Positions 22,755-34,314 of a DNA stretch of 64,000 nucleotides are shown here, piece after piece (positions within the stretch are counted from its first letter, which is position 1; every line of letters begins with the position of its first letter). This stretch comes from Marisa cornuarietis (taxonomy: Eukaryota > Mollusca > Gastropoda > Architaenioglossa > Ampullariidae). Location of the stretch: assembly GCA_004794655.1 (NCBI GenBank), contig SMMW01000032.1, forward strand, positions 496,001 through 560,000. Direction: 5' to 3'. The translations under genes were made by a program, and so were the position numbers. The notes beneath the pieces were generated by a model. It was not told the origin of the DNA. It saw only the letters and a program-made list of their open reading frames with translations, and made no database searches.

Positions 22755-24028
22755 TATCTCAAACCACGACTAGTGAACTTTTTAAAGTGATGATGGATTT
22801 TGTTTTTGTGTGCAGACCACCTCATATCAACTACCCGATTTTGCGATGGGTGAGTCGGTAATCACAGTCTAAATAGAAATAAAAGTAACAAAAAACCCTA
22901 AAAAAAACTACTCCCCCCTCCCCCCTTAAATATCCCTTTAGGTGGGAGAACGGGTGAGTAGCAAACAATGGGTCAGTTCTCGGCAAGTCTCAAGTAAACT
23001 AGGTGTATAAAACTAGCTGTTTGCAGCAAGAAGAATATCTAACCACAAAAATTAATTATTTTTAAAGGAGATCAACACTAAATTTCTTTTCTCTTCTGAC
23101 AGCTTTCTTTACTGAAGGCTTAGCAGAAACGACCAGGAAGGGTGGACACATATTTGCATTCGCCAGCTGCCCCGCTTCACCAGACAGCACGTGTGGGCGT
23201 ACGTTTTCGTGCGAGCAGAAATGTCACAGCTACGGCGCCGTGGAGAGCAAAGAAACTAGCGAAGGGGACGGGGAACGATTCTACTGCAAGATCCACGACA
23301 AGGACAGCGAGGGCTGCGAGGAATGGGACGCCACAATGGCTGCCGGGAAAGACTCCACGGAAGCCGTCAGGGGAAACGATGTGAACGAGGTCACGAGGGA
23401 AAGTGAACCCCAGCCCAGCTGCAGCAACGACGAGAATGGCGGTGGCGGGGGAGAGAGTGACGTCTGCGAAAAATCCTGCGGCGTCACGGAACGCTACGTC
23501 ACAAAAGATGCCAGCGACGACGGAAGTGTCGTCACGGAGGCAAGCCACGCTGAGTGGAGCAATGTGACAGACGAAGAGGAAGCAAGTGACGGCAGCGAAG
23601 AAGCCAGCGTTGCTGCAGGACGATACGTCACTAACGCCTCGTCGACCTCTCCTTTCATTACCGCCCTGACATCGGACTCGCAGACAGACTCCTTGAGGCG
23701 GTGGCGACCCTTATCGTGTTCAGGGGAGGACAACCCGGCCTGTGACAACTTTCAAGGAACGGATTCCTCGATGGGACGCGAACATTTTGGCACCGCCACT
23801 CGAGACCAGACCAGGGATTGTTTTCCAGGCAGCGAGACGGTGCCCCTGTTGACGGGGTGTAACTCGTGTGAATCGACAGCCTTCACGCCGGAAGTTGCGT
23901 TCCCGCCTGCAGCCAAGAAGTCGATTGTGCCCTTACATATTATCCAGATTTTGCAAGGTCTGTCTCACAAACCTGACCATTATGTTCACATCTCGGACAT
24001 TCAGCTGCAGGGACCTGCAGAGAGTTGA
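11616..24028 (+). CDS. Type I cytokine receptor-like protein, copy B (complete, 16 exons)
   Basis: Exons: 11616-11694, 13754-14059, 14469-14604, 15195-15415, 15644-15942, 16360-16516, 18577-18665, 18898-19159, 19536-19702, 20128-20299, 20898-21086, 21381-21533, 21793-21865, 22607-22694, 22816-22849, 23103-24028 (TGA). They sum to 3351 nt, or 1116 aa, with phase kept at all 15 junctions. Exon 1 is a signal peptide: basic MARRSSR, then hydrophobic VLSLPLMALLSGC. Residues 27-128 are a Cys-rich N-terminal domain. Fibronectin-III-like domains follow to about 743, the first starting near PPVQPRNLTV. The membrane helix is about 752-772. LPRP at 793-796 resembles box1. The 809-1116 tail is acidic, Ser/Thr- and Cys-rich, with RYVTK and RYVTN motifs. 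It has many N-glycosylation sequons and no kinase domain. A role as a JAK/STAT-coupled receptor is inferred. WSXWS is absent; a generic fibronectin-III receptor is the alternative. Confidence 0.82.
11986..13518 (-). mobile_element. Probable solo LTR with 5-bp target duplication
   Basis: The element begins TGTCGTAACC and ends TTTCGTGACA, so it has TG...CA termini, and is flanked by ATGAG at 11981-11985 and again at 13519-13523. It is 1533 bp with no gag-pol, hence a solo LTR or very short derivative. Minus-strand orientation is suggested by a TATTTAAG box near 13230 followed by AATAAA near 13068. It lies in intron 1 of receptor B and contains a 68-bp minisatellite. The 152-codon reverse ORF inside it crosses that minisatellite and is not treated as a gene. 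Confidence 0.65.
12560..12775. repeat. 68-bp minisatellite, about 3 copies
   Basis: GACGCAGAAG recurs at 12591, 12659 and 12727, a strict 68-bp period. Each unit contains TGGCACCACGACGCAGAAGA and GGTGGCCGGCTGGCCGTTGT. It lies inside the solo LTR. The sequence is unrelated to the 68-bp array at 52-57 kb. Confidence 0.9.
16694..17674 (-). mobile_element. Degenerate mariner-like transposon
   Basis: Terminal inverted repeats (CGAGATGTGATAGAAAAGTA at the left; CGAGGTGTGATAGAAAAGTA is the reverse complement of the right end) are flanked by TA on both sides (16692-16693 and 17675-17676), the Tc1/mariner signature. The minus strand still encodes transposase pieces, including KWMLHHDNAPCHTA near 17060-17100 (the HDN catalytic Asp region) and IPVVTQPP just downstream, but frames are broken. 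It is 981 bp and sits in the receptor B intron 16517-18576. Confidence 0.85.
18035..18511. mobile_element. Small TIR element (MITE-like), TSD TGCAA
   Basis: Perfect 27-bp inverted ends occupy 18035-18061 and 18485-18511 (CCATGAACGTTGATCTACTG...), with a direct TGCAA duplication at 18030-18034 and 18512-18516. The 477-bp body has no full ORF but contains a long internal hairpin. The perfect termini suggest recent movement. Superfamily is not assigned. Confidence 0.75.
18127..18223. repeat. 44-bp-arm hairpin inside the TIR element
   Basis: Left arm 18127-18170 and right arm 18180-18223 are reverse complements with about 3 mismatches around a 9-nt loop (ACGTAGATT). The core word is TCCGTTTCCGGAGACGCAGC. 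RNA or single-stranded DNA from here would form a long, nearly perfect stem. Confidence 0.9.
20029..20092. repeat. TG/CG microsatellite
   Basis: An interrupted TG/GCGC tract lies in the receptor B intron just before the exon at 20128. It may weaken the polypyrimidine tract of that acceptor, which makes that exon's 5' edge the least certain in the model. Confidence 0.9.
21926..21968. repeat. (TG)n microsatellite
   Basis: About 20 TG units lie in the receptor B intron after the membrane exon. A shorter TG tract lies at about 22729-22755. Confidence 0.95.
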
Positions 24029-25139
24029 TGATGTGCTGCAGGATCTCAAAACTTTCACAACTCTTGACGAGTGTTTGTCCACAGTCCTCACACAAAATGC
24101 ACAGTTTCTGGCTCTTGATGTTGGTGGTGTAAAATATTCATATCAAGATTACAAAGTCGCACACCTCTTCCTCGTCGTTTGTGTCATGAAAACATAAATC
24201 ACATCCTGACCAAGACTGTCATTGTTTATTGCCTTTTTTCAGTTGCCCAGTGTAAGCTATCGTACTGTTAAGAGACTGGTATTATTGCTATCTACGGGAA
24301 GTGCATAAGTAAAACAACACAAGGCGCTGATCTTTTATCATCAACGACTGTCGCTGGTAACATACATTATATTGGATATATGTGGGAATTTTCAGGGAGC
24401 AGCTGGAGACATCTGTAAGTGTTCCATGTAAAGGCGGAGCCAGGTACTTAAGTAAAATCTCAATTTATGGTAGCTATCCCGGCCAGATTATTCGCACACA
24501 AAATTAATCCCTCTTTGTGTGTTACATAATATCTCTGAGTCTCCTATCAGTTTTATTTTAGGTTGCAGCTTATTCGTATTCCTTGTTAAGATTATGTAAT
24601 TGTTGTATTATACTCAACATGTTATCTGTGTTATACTGTTCGGTCTGTATATATGTGTCTGTGTTTTGGTAGATGGCCATAGAAAACAGTTTTTTTGGCA
24701 CACTGACTTGCAAATCTTGATTAATATGTTTAATAATTGTTAATTATCGACTAGTATGTGCCAGGTATGTCAATCACTGCCTGTAAAGTGCAATAAGACA
24801 GTACCAACCGCTCTCAGGTGATTTACACGGAAAATAAACAGTATAATTAAAGTGGCTTACACAAAGACAAAACAGTACCTTTATGAAGTGTCTTATGCAA
24901 AGAGAAAACAGTATGAATATCAAGTGTTAAAGCCAGCATTTCTGAAGTGTGTGGTATTTGAATGCAGTTTCATGGAATAAAACTATAACCCTCTCACAAA
25001 CCCTCTCACATAGATAAGCAAATAACAATGTTTCCACATTGTTTAAACAGTTAATTTATGTTGCATATTCACAAGTATTGTGTGATGGATGTATAAAATA
25101 TCACTTTATAGATGATGCACTTATGGTGTATTTACTTTC
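24029..25139. other. Convergent 3' flanks of receptor B and ARMH1
   Basis: The two genes converge here. Candidate poly(A) signals for receptor B are AATAAA near 24834 and 24979 (plus strand). The nearest minus-strand AATAAA candidates for ARMH1 are near 24552 and 24222. No other gene is visible. Confidence 0.5.
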
Positions 25140-28100
25140 TTAAGTCACTGCACAGAAATCATCAAACAATGGCCTCAAGTCCTCTTGAAGACTGAATGGG
25201 AACTGTTGATTAATCCACAGTAGCAATGGCTGCAAAAATAAAGAATTCCAGTATCAATGAGCTGATCTTCCTTTCTCTCTGTCAGTTCTATTCCTGGATT
25301 TTATCCCTCTCCTTTTCCTCAATCCCACAAGTCTACTTACGTCCAGCTGTCCAAAACCAAAAGGATTATCACCAACTTTAAAGAAAAAAAAGTCAAAAAA
25401 CTTTTCTAATCAAAGCTCCTTCAAAATAAGTCAATGACTACAATTTCATTCGCTTATCATTTAACTATGAACTGTTCACTTCAACTTTATTTCATCCAAT
25501 GGTCATGACCTGCGAGGCAACAGTTCCATCACCATTTATATCACAGCTTCCAATGTTACATACTAAAGATACTCATTAACTCTGAACCATAATACTACTT
25601 TTCTGTTTTTCTCTCCAACATTTTCTTAATTGACCAAGGAATACAACAGTGAGCACATGCTGTACTTTTGGTAATCTGAAAACATTATCCTCATGTAGTA
25701 GTAAAAGTTTGCTAATTATAACTCCTCATTATACCTTTAAGGTGAGGAATTTTCCTCCAAACACTGCAGAAATTTACATGATAAACCTGTTAGGACTGAA
25801 TATTTTTATGATTTCTGCAAACTGTTCTATTATTAGATGTTAATTAAGAACAATGCTGATTTGTCACAGATATGCCAAGATATGTTAAAGATATCTGTCA
25901 CCAAGAGATATGAGTAGTCTACAAGAAAACTATGTGACACACTGTACACAGTCTGAATTACGAATAACAAAGTCACAGACAAGGAAAATGTATACAAATC
26001 TTTTGGTGGTGTTTTATTTAAATACCAGAGCAAAAATAAGAAGAATATATTTTGTCAGTTCAATATGCCCATCACTGCTGTTAATGTTAAAGTAAAGAAT
26101 GTAATGGATGCTGATTTTTCTCAAAGGAAAAATCAAAGAAGCAACATATAAAGAAAACAAATCCATACAATAATGAACATAGCTTAAAAACCCTGTTTTA
26201 TATACACCATGCAAGTTGCACTTTTCTACTAGTTACACACTTCTATTCAAGTCAGACTGTGAGCAAAGAGGAAAATAATAAACAACGATACTTTGATGCA
26301 ATTAGTAGTTGCAAGTGGAATGAGTTAAAATAGAGAATCAAAATTACCTTGTGCTGAAATGAAATGAAAACATCAATAGCTAAGTTTGTGTGACCAACAC
26401 ACTTCAGGAAAGAAAGATCAGAGTAAAGGAACTCTCAAAAATAATGAAAAGAACTGGCAGAAAATCAATCTATTATCTGAAGCATTTGTGCAAAGCAAAA
26501 TTTATGTCCAGAGAGCTCTTCTGTGCTACTGAAATTACTGAAATGTATGTGATGAAAACATCCTGGAAAACGCCTAATAGCATAAAATGTTGTTACTGTT
26601 GCTCCTTATCCTAAATCAAGAACTATTATAACCTGCAGAAAACTGAAACTGTTAGAACATTTAAGTTTTCTGGTGTTAAAATCTAATTTTGCCATGCCTC
26701 TAATGTCCTTGCTGAAAACATCCATGGGTAAATCATGCAAATAAAGCAACTGAAATTGGAAATTCGAGCTGACCTTTAGGAATGTTGACTTTATTGGAGA
26801 CCAGGACATCAGCTTGTATATGGTTCATCTTGATGTACAGTGTCTCTGGATCAGACTTGAATCACACACATTGAAAAATCCAAATGTGCAAGCATGCACA
26901 CACACAAACACACACACACACACACACAACCATCTAACTTGCTCAATGGCATAAAAGTATACCTAGTAAGTCTTAAGCACCTAAAATAAGAGTGAGTAAC
27001 ACTCACCGTAAACAGCTCATAAAGTATGTCTCCCATGGCTTCCCTCACGTGGTCATCAACAATTGGGACTGTCTGGCAAAAGTGCTACACGAGAAGAAGA
27101 TTATTGCATAGTCAGAATTCATCATGAGCAATACCAAGTTGATTAAAATTAAAAATTAAAATTAAGCTGAATTTTATTTTCTTTACAAGACACCTCATCA
27201 TCTGTATTAACATGCTACAAATTCAATTTCACAAGAACATTTTCAATGTTTGTTTTTATTTTTTCTGGCCTGTTGAGCAACGTTTGCTCCCAAGGCAAGT
27301 GAATGTACCCCAGGTCACCATTAGTTCAACCACGCGCTCTTTTTCTAGACAATGAATCAAATAAGACTTGATAAAGACTACTGTTAACTTTTTGTTTTGA
27401 TGTTGAGGTTTAAAGTAGGTGGTTATTGTGAAACATAAAAGTTGAGAATACTCAGACGCTAATGAGCAGATATCTGTTTTTAACAAGATCCTTATTAACA
27501 CTAGTTTTTAAAATAATATTATTTTTGTGCCCTTTTCTTGTGCTGCCTATTTGTGGCTGCTCACTCCCCCCACCCTAGAATGCCACGAAGTCCTGGTTAC
27601 TGCTCTTTTATGCCAAAGCAGAGGGTTGACTGTGACACTTTCAATGCCACCTCCATCCAACAAAAATTTTCGTGTATAATTTGTATCTAATTTTCTTGCT
27701 ATTACACTGCTTCCACAACTGTATGTTTCAACCATAAAAGTTACCATATTTAGAACCTGAAACAGTCCTTGTTCAAAACCATGAAGTTTTCATTCTTACA
27801 CACTCTAACAATTAGAAACAATTTCAAATGGTAAAGGGTAAAGGAACCATGGCTCATGCCCCTTCTCTCTTTCTTCCCTTTGACCTACTGACCTCCAGCG
27901 TTATGCTGGCTTGTCGCTGACTGTCCACAAAGTCAGTGTTGCCCATGGCATACAGGAGATTGTGCACCACACGCAACTGCAAATATATCCACCCAGCACA
28001 TTTGTTCTTGCATCTCAAATGCTACACTATGAGCAAGCTAATTTTACACAGCATCTAGATAAAACACTGAAGACTAAGATCTTCAATGATCCCAACATCT

Positions 28101-31100
28101 ATGTAAATAGACTTTCATTGCAATACCCTTTATAAATTACTACTAAACATGATTTTAACTAAATTAAACTGATAATAATTGTCCTCACCTGTATCAGCCT
28201 TTGAGCTATTTGCTCTGAGTCCCGAGCCAAGATACTACAGCCAGAAAAATTATGATTGCAAGTTATAAAATGTAAAACAAAATACATACAAGAAATTCTC
28301 ACACATAATGTATGATATAAAGTGAGAAAAACTTAAAATCATTTAAAATTAGTTAACAATTAAAGAATGAGTCTTATAAAAATACTATGATTTTTATAAA
28401 GTTAAAAAAATTTTATTAAATGAAATATGATGATTTATAAAGTCTAACAGTGTGTTTTATCAAATCCGTTTTATAACTGTTTAGACAAACCTATTGCTCT
28501 ACTACAACATGTCAACAATAAGCAGCAACCAACAAACACATCTAACACAGATTTCAGGGCAACACGAACCCAAGAGTTTTAGCTGCTGCTGCTTGCTGTA
28601 TGTATACTGGTAGGGGAGCATTTATTTTCTCCACATTGGGATCTAGAAAATAAAAATATTAAATTCAGTAATGTTGTGCATGACCATAAATCTAAGAACA
28701 ACACATGCTTTAAAAAAATAATTATGCACAATGCTAATCCTGCATCTAAAATTTACTTCAGCTCCTTTACATAACTTGTTATCATGGATATTTGATAAAC
28801 ATACATATATATCAAGCACAACCATTTTTTTCTGCATGTTTATGGATTACAAGAAATACATTCTCCAAATCATTTAAAAAGATGTTTGAAAAAAGTAGCC
28901 AAATGATATGTTGGTTTAAAAAGGGACTAACCATCCAATATTTCCTTCTGTGGCTTAATGTCGTCAGCTGCAGGGTGCAAAAGAGCAACCAGACCAGATA
29001 AAAGAGAGTTCATCACATCATAGTTCATCAACTCTTTTATCAACTCAATTGCTGCAAAATAAATAACACTAATTATGGCAAATTATCAATGACATTCAAT
29101 GCTTAGTGAATAATATACTTCTGTGAGAGTAGATTGGTCACAGTAAAGGAATACAAAAATTATTTTATGTGTATACTATGTTGCTAGTGTATTTGTATGC
29201 TGCTTAAATATTGAGTTATTTTTATGTATGATTGTATGTGCTGTACGTGTATGTATGGTGAAATAAAATTAAAAACAAAAGACAGAGCAAAAGAACGAAA
29301 GAGAATAGAATCAGATCTTGACTTCTGGTTAGCTCATTAGCATGAATGACTCTCTTACCTTCAAACTGCACTTCCAGGTGCAATGTCGTCAAAAGATTTA
29401 GAAGTGGTTCTACGATGTTTGGATTGGAGTGCTCCACAATTGGCTATAAGAAAAGAAATCAATTCATTTCAAGGCCATTTTCATCAGCAAATCCAAATCT
29501 TTAGCTTATACTCTATGGTGGTGCAGAGGCAAGGCCATGTGTTAGCAGGTGCATATAATCAGCACATGTGATATTGCAGGGCCAGGTGGCCGATAAAGGA
29601 ACCAAGTGCTTGGATGTACAAATAATGTGGGACCTAGTCTAATAACAAACTTCTTGGAGAAAAACAGCTCTAAATGTTATTTATAAAAACAAGTTTACTT
29701 GTTTATTTATAAGTTAGAAATGACTATGTCATATCAGCATTTTCTGCAGGTCTAGATATGGTCTACTTCCTGTTTATTTTATTGATTCAGTTCTAACCTG
29801 AACTACACGCAGGGCATGAGCTGCCATTTGCTGTGCTTTTGGTGAGCTGCAGGGAAGAAGTGCAATGAGACCTTTGTACACCTGCCCCTGAAAGCGAGGA
29901 TTGCCCTGGGCCAACATTAGCAACATGTTACGACAGTCATCCTGCAGATCCTCTAATCTGGCCTTGGCTAGACACTCTGCCACAGCTCGAACACCTGTAA
30001 ACATGATTACAAAAGCATAGGGATGCATCTAAAGTATTATATATTGTATATCCCTCATATAATTGAAGTCTTTGTTAGTATGCACAAAAGCAACAAATAC
30101 TATAATTCTACTAAAGTACGTGGAGATGTCTACATTCCTCGGTCTCTATACATGACCGTTGACACAATGTGGCCTACATCAGCATTTACTTAATGCTGCA
30201 TATTTATATAGCACATTTCTCTACTGTACTGTGGACTCAATTCACTTTCCTTAAACACTCTTGTCTGTGCGTTTGTTCTTTCTCGACTTGACTACTGCAA
30301 CTCCTTGCTGGCAGGCTGCCCTGACTACCTCATTCAGAGACTCCAGAGAGTACAGAACTCTGCTGCGCGTCTGGTGCTTAGAGCAAGGAAACGGGACCAT
30401 GTCACTCCTCTCCTTCGTTTTCTACACTGGCTACCCGTCCGTTCTCGCATTCAGTACAAACTGTCTGTGCTGTGTTTTAATTTCTTTGCTGGCTCCTGTC
30501 CTGACTATTTCTCTGAACTTCTCATCCCTTACTCTCCGTCCAGACAACTACGCTCTTCGTCTGACGACCGTATCCTAACTGTTCCTGTCACCAGAACAAC
30601 AACAACATATGGTCACAGGACTTTTGGCTACTGTGCTGCAAAACAATGGAACTCTCTTCCTTTCCATATCTGCCACCTTCCTACAACTGAATCTTTCAAA
30701 TCTGCACTGAAAACGCACCTCTTCCTTGAGCATTTCTCCTAACACAGTCCACACAATGCTCGTCCTTCTTAACCCCGCCCCCTTCCCTCTTGCTACTTTA
30801 CCCATCTTTCTCGCAGAATCACTATATTTTTCTGTTCCTGTTACTTGATGCCTTTTGTTTTCTGTTTCGTCAGTACTGTCGTTTTCTTTCGTCCCCTTTG
30901 TTCTGTGTCTACTTAGTCCATGTCTCTTCCTCGTTTTAAGCGCTAAGAGCATGCTCTCTATGAGTGTGAATATGCGCTATAAAAATCTTCACTATTATTA
31001 TTATTATTAAACCATATCACAATTTTTGTTAATGTTTGAAGGCCTGCATTTAACAAATAAATACAGGTGCTATAGATTTTGATTTATCCAAATTATTTAA

Positions 31101-32322
31101 TATTATTTCATTTGAATAAACAAAAAAGCTAATTTGTCAGCCAATAATGATGAGCAAGCATAGGTGGATGTGATTCTGTACAAAAACTAATGCTATGAAA
31201 TAGAATTTTCAGAGCATTCAGTTGGCACAAACACAAAGGATAATCAAGAAAACAACATCATTTAGAAAGTGTGCGCTTCATATCATATGCAATAACTTTT
31301 TTTTTGAAAATTGAACAAGCTATCTCAAAAAAATCCATTTAGAAAAGTAAATAATTTAACAAAACATGGCACAATAAAAAAGGCAAGAACCAGCAACAGT
31401 TACATACTCAAGAAATTAAATGCCTGGTGCAAAAAGATTAATGTCTTCTACTTACCATAGCTCTCACAGATAAGCTCTTTGTACTTTCGTCCTGCATTGC
31501 CAATGTGATGGAGACAGCCGAGAGCTGAGACTTTATGTGATTCCTTGGCTTGCTTCAGCCCAATAATTTCTAATAAAGTCAGGATACCACCAACCTCCAT
31601 AAACTCTGTCAGGAATTTGTGTCTTGAAAGACATGCATAGAGAAAATAGTAAAGTTCTGGACTTTTCAGGAAGAAATTACAGGCGAGTTTAAAATAGTAA
31701 AACAAAAATCAACAAACACTTCAAAAAAATGAAAAAAATAATTATAGCTCTGAATGAATTCACAAAGATAAAATGTGTACTTGGTGAACTCTATTAAATG
31801 CAACAGATGTACACCAAATATATATAGTGCAGGAACAATTTTAGCTGGCAGTTTCATGGTTAAAATTTAATAAAAATGTGTAATATAGAATTGGTATTAT
31901 ATATAAAACTGCCCACAGTTTGTGATAAATGCTCAAATCAATTTTTTTTATTTCTATCAGTACAATCATTTAGGACTGTGTATAAAATATATATTTTCAT
32001 TTTCTACTACTACACAGATAATCCATATATATATATATATATTTCTTTTTGGTACAGATAAAACAACATCAGTAAACTAAACATCAATACAAACATATAT
32101 TATAGTGACTACATATATAATTTTTAATTACTTACCCACTAGGAGCAGCTAAAAAAATGGCAATGGCATGGAGCTGTTTCCTAAGACAAGTACCTGTCAT
32201 ATATCTGTGAGCGGTCATGGATAATAACGATAGAAATATCATCTTAGTATATATCCTTATATAAACAGTATGCATATATTTGTATAATTTTGATTCAACA
32301 CCTAGTACACTCGCGGCGCACG

Positions 32323-32370
<48 letters not shown>

Positions 32371-32627
32371 CGCAGAGAAACGCGTCACAATAATTATAAA
32401 GCTAATCATGACAAAAGATACGTGAGGCGCAGCCAGGCTGAAAGTCTAGCCAAAAACAAACTCGCAGCTTGAGCAAACTGCTGTTCCAACTCAGGTCCAG
32501 TTTTATTATGACACTGTTGAATGAAGTCCTCCAGTATCTTTTTGCGAACAAACTTGGAACCTTTGTCCCATTCTTGCAAAATGTTCATCACACGAGAAAT
32601 GGATGTTTGTTGCTTTGCTGACCCCAT
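25140..32627 (-). CDS. ARMH1: Armadillo-like helical domain protein 1 (ARMH1 orthologue)
   Basis: Thirteen minus-strand exons, in coding order: 32627-32422, 32204-32136, 31622-31456, 29994-29798, 29443-29359, 29051-28932, 28642-28570, 28234-28189, 27976-27893, 27084-27007, 26855-26774, 25375-25341, 25229-25140 (TAA). They sum to 1332 nt, or 443 aa, with all phases consistent; the vertebrate protein is about 440 aa. The sequence follows vertebrate ARMH1 from end to end as I recall it, with blocks such as TGPELEQQF, EVGGILTLLEI, YKELICESYG, QVYKGLIALLPC and LYELF. The fold is stacked alpha-helical armadillo-type repeats with no signal peptide, membrane segment or catalytic motif. Molecular function is poorly known; a scaffold role is inferred. 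The two last exons are short but phase-compatible. It is transcribed divergently from TMEM53. Confidence 0.92.
26896..26929. repeat. (CA)n microsatellite
   Basis: A CA tract lies in an ARMH1 intron. Confidence 0.9.
30235..31012 (+). mobile_element. CR1/L2-like LINE, 5'-truncated
   Basis: The plus strand encodes the C-terminal end of a non-LTR reverse transcriptase: LSRLDYCNSLLAG, LQRVQNSAARLV and LHWLPV are hallmark words of the CR1/L2 group. The frame stays open to a TAA at 30742. The 3' UTR follows, with GCGCTATAAAAATCTTCAC and an (ATT)n tail. The copy sits antisense in ARMH1 intron 3 (29995-31455). It lacks the endonuclease and most of the polymerase. Confidence 0.85.
32328..32366. repeat. 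(CA)n microsatellite
   Basis: A CG/CA tract lies in ARMH1 intron 1 (32205-32421). Confidence 0.9.
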
Positions 32628-33093
32628 TCCTTTTGAATGTGTCGTTGGTTGAGTTTCAAAACGGCCTTAATTCACTGCTCACATCTCACTTTTATCAATA
32701 ATTTCGTCCTTTCTCGTTCGACAAAAATCCCAGAAGACAGTTGTTGTGATGTTGCTACTCTGCAATTTCCTTTACCGTACTATGATACAAGATATTTGAT
32801 TGGACAATATACAGCGATTGTCCAATTAAACGAGAGCTTAGTTTTGTAAACTTTCCTTTTGAAGTCAGTAAGATAAAATAAATATCCTGATTGATATAGA
32901 AACAGAGGCAAAGAATAATCGTTGGACGAATTCATATTTTCAGTTCTTTTACTTGTACGTTTTTTATTTGGGCCATTCATTTCATGTGCCAACGGTCTTG
33001 GGGGAAAGGGCAAGGCCACTAGCAGACGGTTTCCTGGCGAGGCAACGTTCCATCACATCGGTCTAAACACCAGGACTGTCTCGCTAAGCGGTC
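32628..33093. promoter_or_regulatory. Bidirectional ARMH1/TMEM53 promoter region
   Basis: The two start codons are divergent and 466 bp apart, so this gap must contain both transcription starts unless upstream non-coding exons exist. Near its middle ATTGGACAAT (32799-32808) and ATTGTCCAAT (32817-32826) form a perfect 10-bp inverted repeat that places two CCAAT boxes in opposite orientations, a layout suited to NF-Y-type bidirectional control. No TATA box is evident close to either ATG. Confidence 0.6.
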
Positions 33094-34314
33094 ATGTCAG
33101 AACCACCACTTAAGTATTCTATCTCTTTCCCAGATCGCGAGAAGCTCACTGGTGAAGAAGATGAGGGAAATTCGTTTGAAATAATCAACAAATGTGTTGG
33201 TGAAGGTCGAACACCCGTTGTGGTGTTGCTGGGATGGGCAGGATGTAATGACCGACACCTTTCTAAGTACAGTGCTATTTACGAAAAGGAGGGGTAAGTT
33301 GCACGGTAGTCATGATATGCAATAATCTACTATTAAGATAAAATATGGTTGAAAACAGTAACCTGTTTCCAAAGTGCATGCCAGTACATGGTTCTCGTTT
33401 TTGTAGGACTAGATATAAGGTACACGTATTAATATGAAACGGATGTACTAGCAAACTTAAAATAATGCAATACCACTTCCACTCCCATGCAATCATCATC
33501 CATAGTTTCTTGCACTGTCATTCTGTCTCGATTTCTCCCCCGACCTCCCCCTCACACATCTCTCATACATACATCTGTGGATTTACTTACTTTCATTTTT
33601 ACTGTTTGTATCTCCAGGTACATCACCTTAGGCTTCATTATTCCAGCTCCTGTGCTATTTTTCCAGTCATATAAACTCCATGATATAGCAAGAGGTCTGA
33701 TGGACGTTATAATTAACAACAACATTGCTGACAACCCCATCATCTTCCACATCTTCAGCAATGGAGGAAGTATGGTGTATACCAGTGTATCTGCCTTGCT
33801 TAACTCACCAGAGTCCCCATACCAAGGCCGCCTGTGTGTACGTGGAATCATCATTGACAGTGCCCCTGGTAAATCTCGTGTTCTCAATGCAGTTCGTGCT
33901 TTCATGTCTACCCTATCATCAAACTTCATCTTACGATACATTCTGGGCCTGTGTCTTCTAATCTATCTCCTGCTTAATCGCTTGGTCAATCTTTTGTTAC
34001 CCCTGGAAACAGTACTCGGCAAAGGATTCCATGTGTATGAAAAGATGTGTCTGGACAAAACTCAGTGTCCCCAGCTCTTTCTCTATTCCAAAGCAGACAC
34101 CGTCATCATGGCTGCTGATGTAGAAGAAGTCATCGCCAGACGTAAAGATCAGGGTGTTGATGTCAAGTCCTTATGCTGGGAGGAATCGGCCCACGTGGCT
34201 CATTTTCGTGCAAACCCAGAAATGTACACCAAAACATGCCTAGAGTTTGCTGCAGAGTGTTTAAAGAACAAGAAAAATAGCCCTTCACTACTTTCTGGCT
34301 GGAATAAAATGTGA
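33094..34314 (+). CDS. TMEM53: Transmembrane protein 53 (DUF829, alpha/beta-hydrolase fold)
   Basis: Two exons, 33094-33293 and 33618-34314 (TGA), join in phase for 298 aa; human TMEM53 is about 277 aa. The family block [18 protein letters not shown] is at 42-60 and HIFSNGG at 111-117 carries the nucleophile-elbow-like Ser114. KAD (Asp227) and SAHVAHF (His259) occupy the remaining triad-like places. A hydrophobic segment at about 170-194 is the membrane region. In vertebrates the protein is at the nuclear envelope and restrains BMP/SMAD signalling; the same role here is inference. A longer ORF running back to 33487 crosses the intron and is ignored, because the AG at 33616-33617 follows a good pyrimidine tract and the exon 1 product matches the family N terminus. 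Confidence 0.93.

Noticed and set aside
23177..23748. Reverse ORFs opposite the last exon of receptor B
   Set aside because: Antisense shadows of a GC-rich coding exon.
30305..30742. 145-codon plus-strand ORF inside ARMH1
   Set aside because: It is the C-terminal part of a LINE reverse transcriptase, not a host gene or an ARMH1 exon.
33487..34314. 275-codon single-exon version of TMEM53
   Set aside because: Its first 40 codons are intron sequence; the spliced model starting at 33094 carries the conserved DUF829 N-terminal block.
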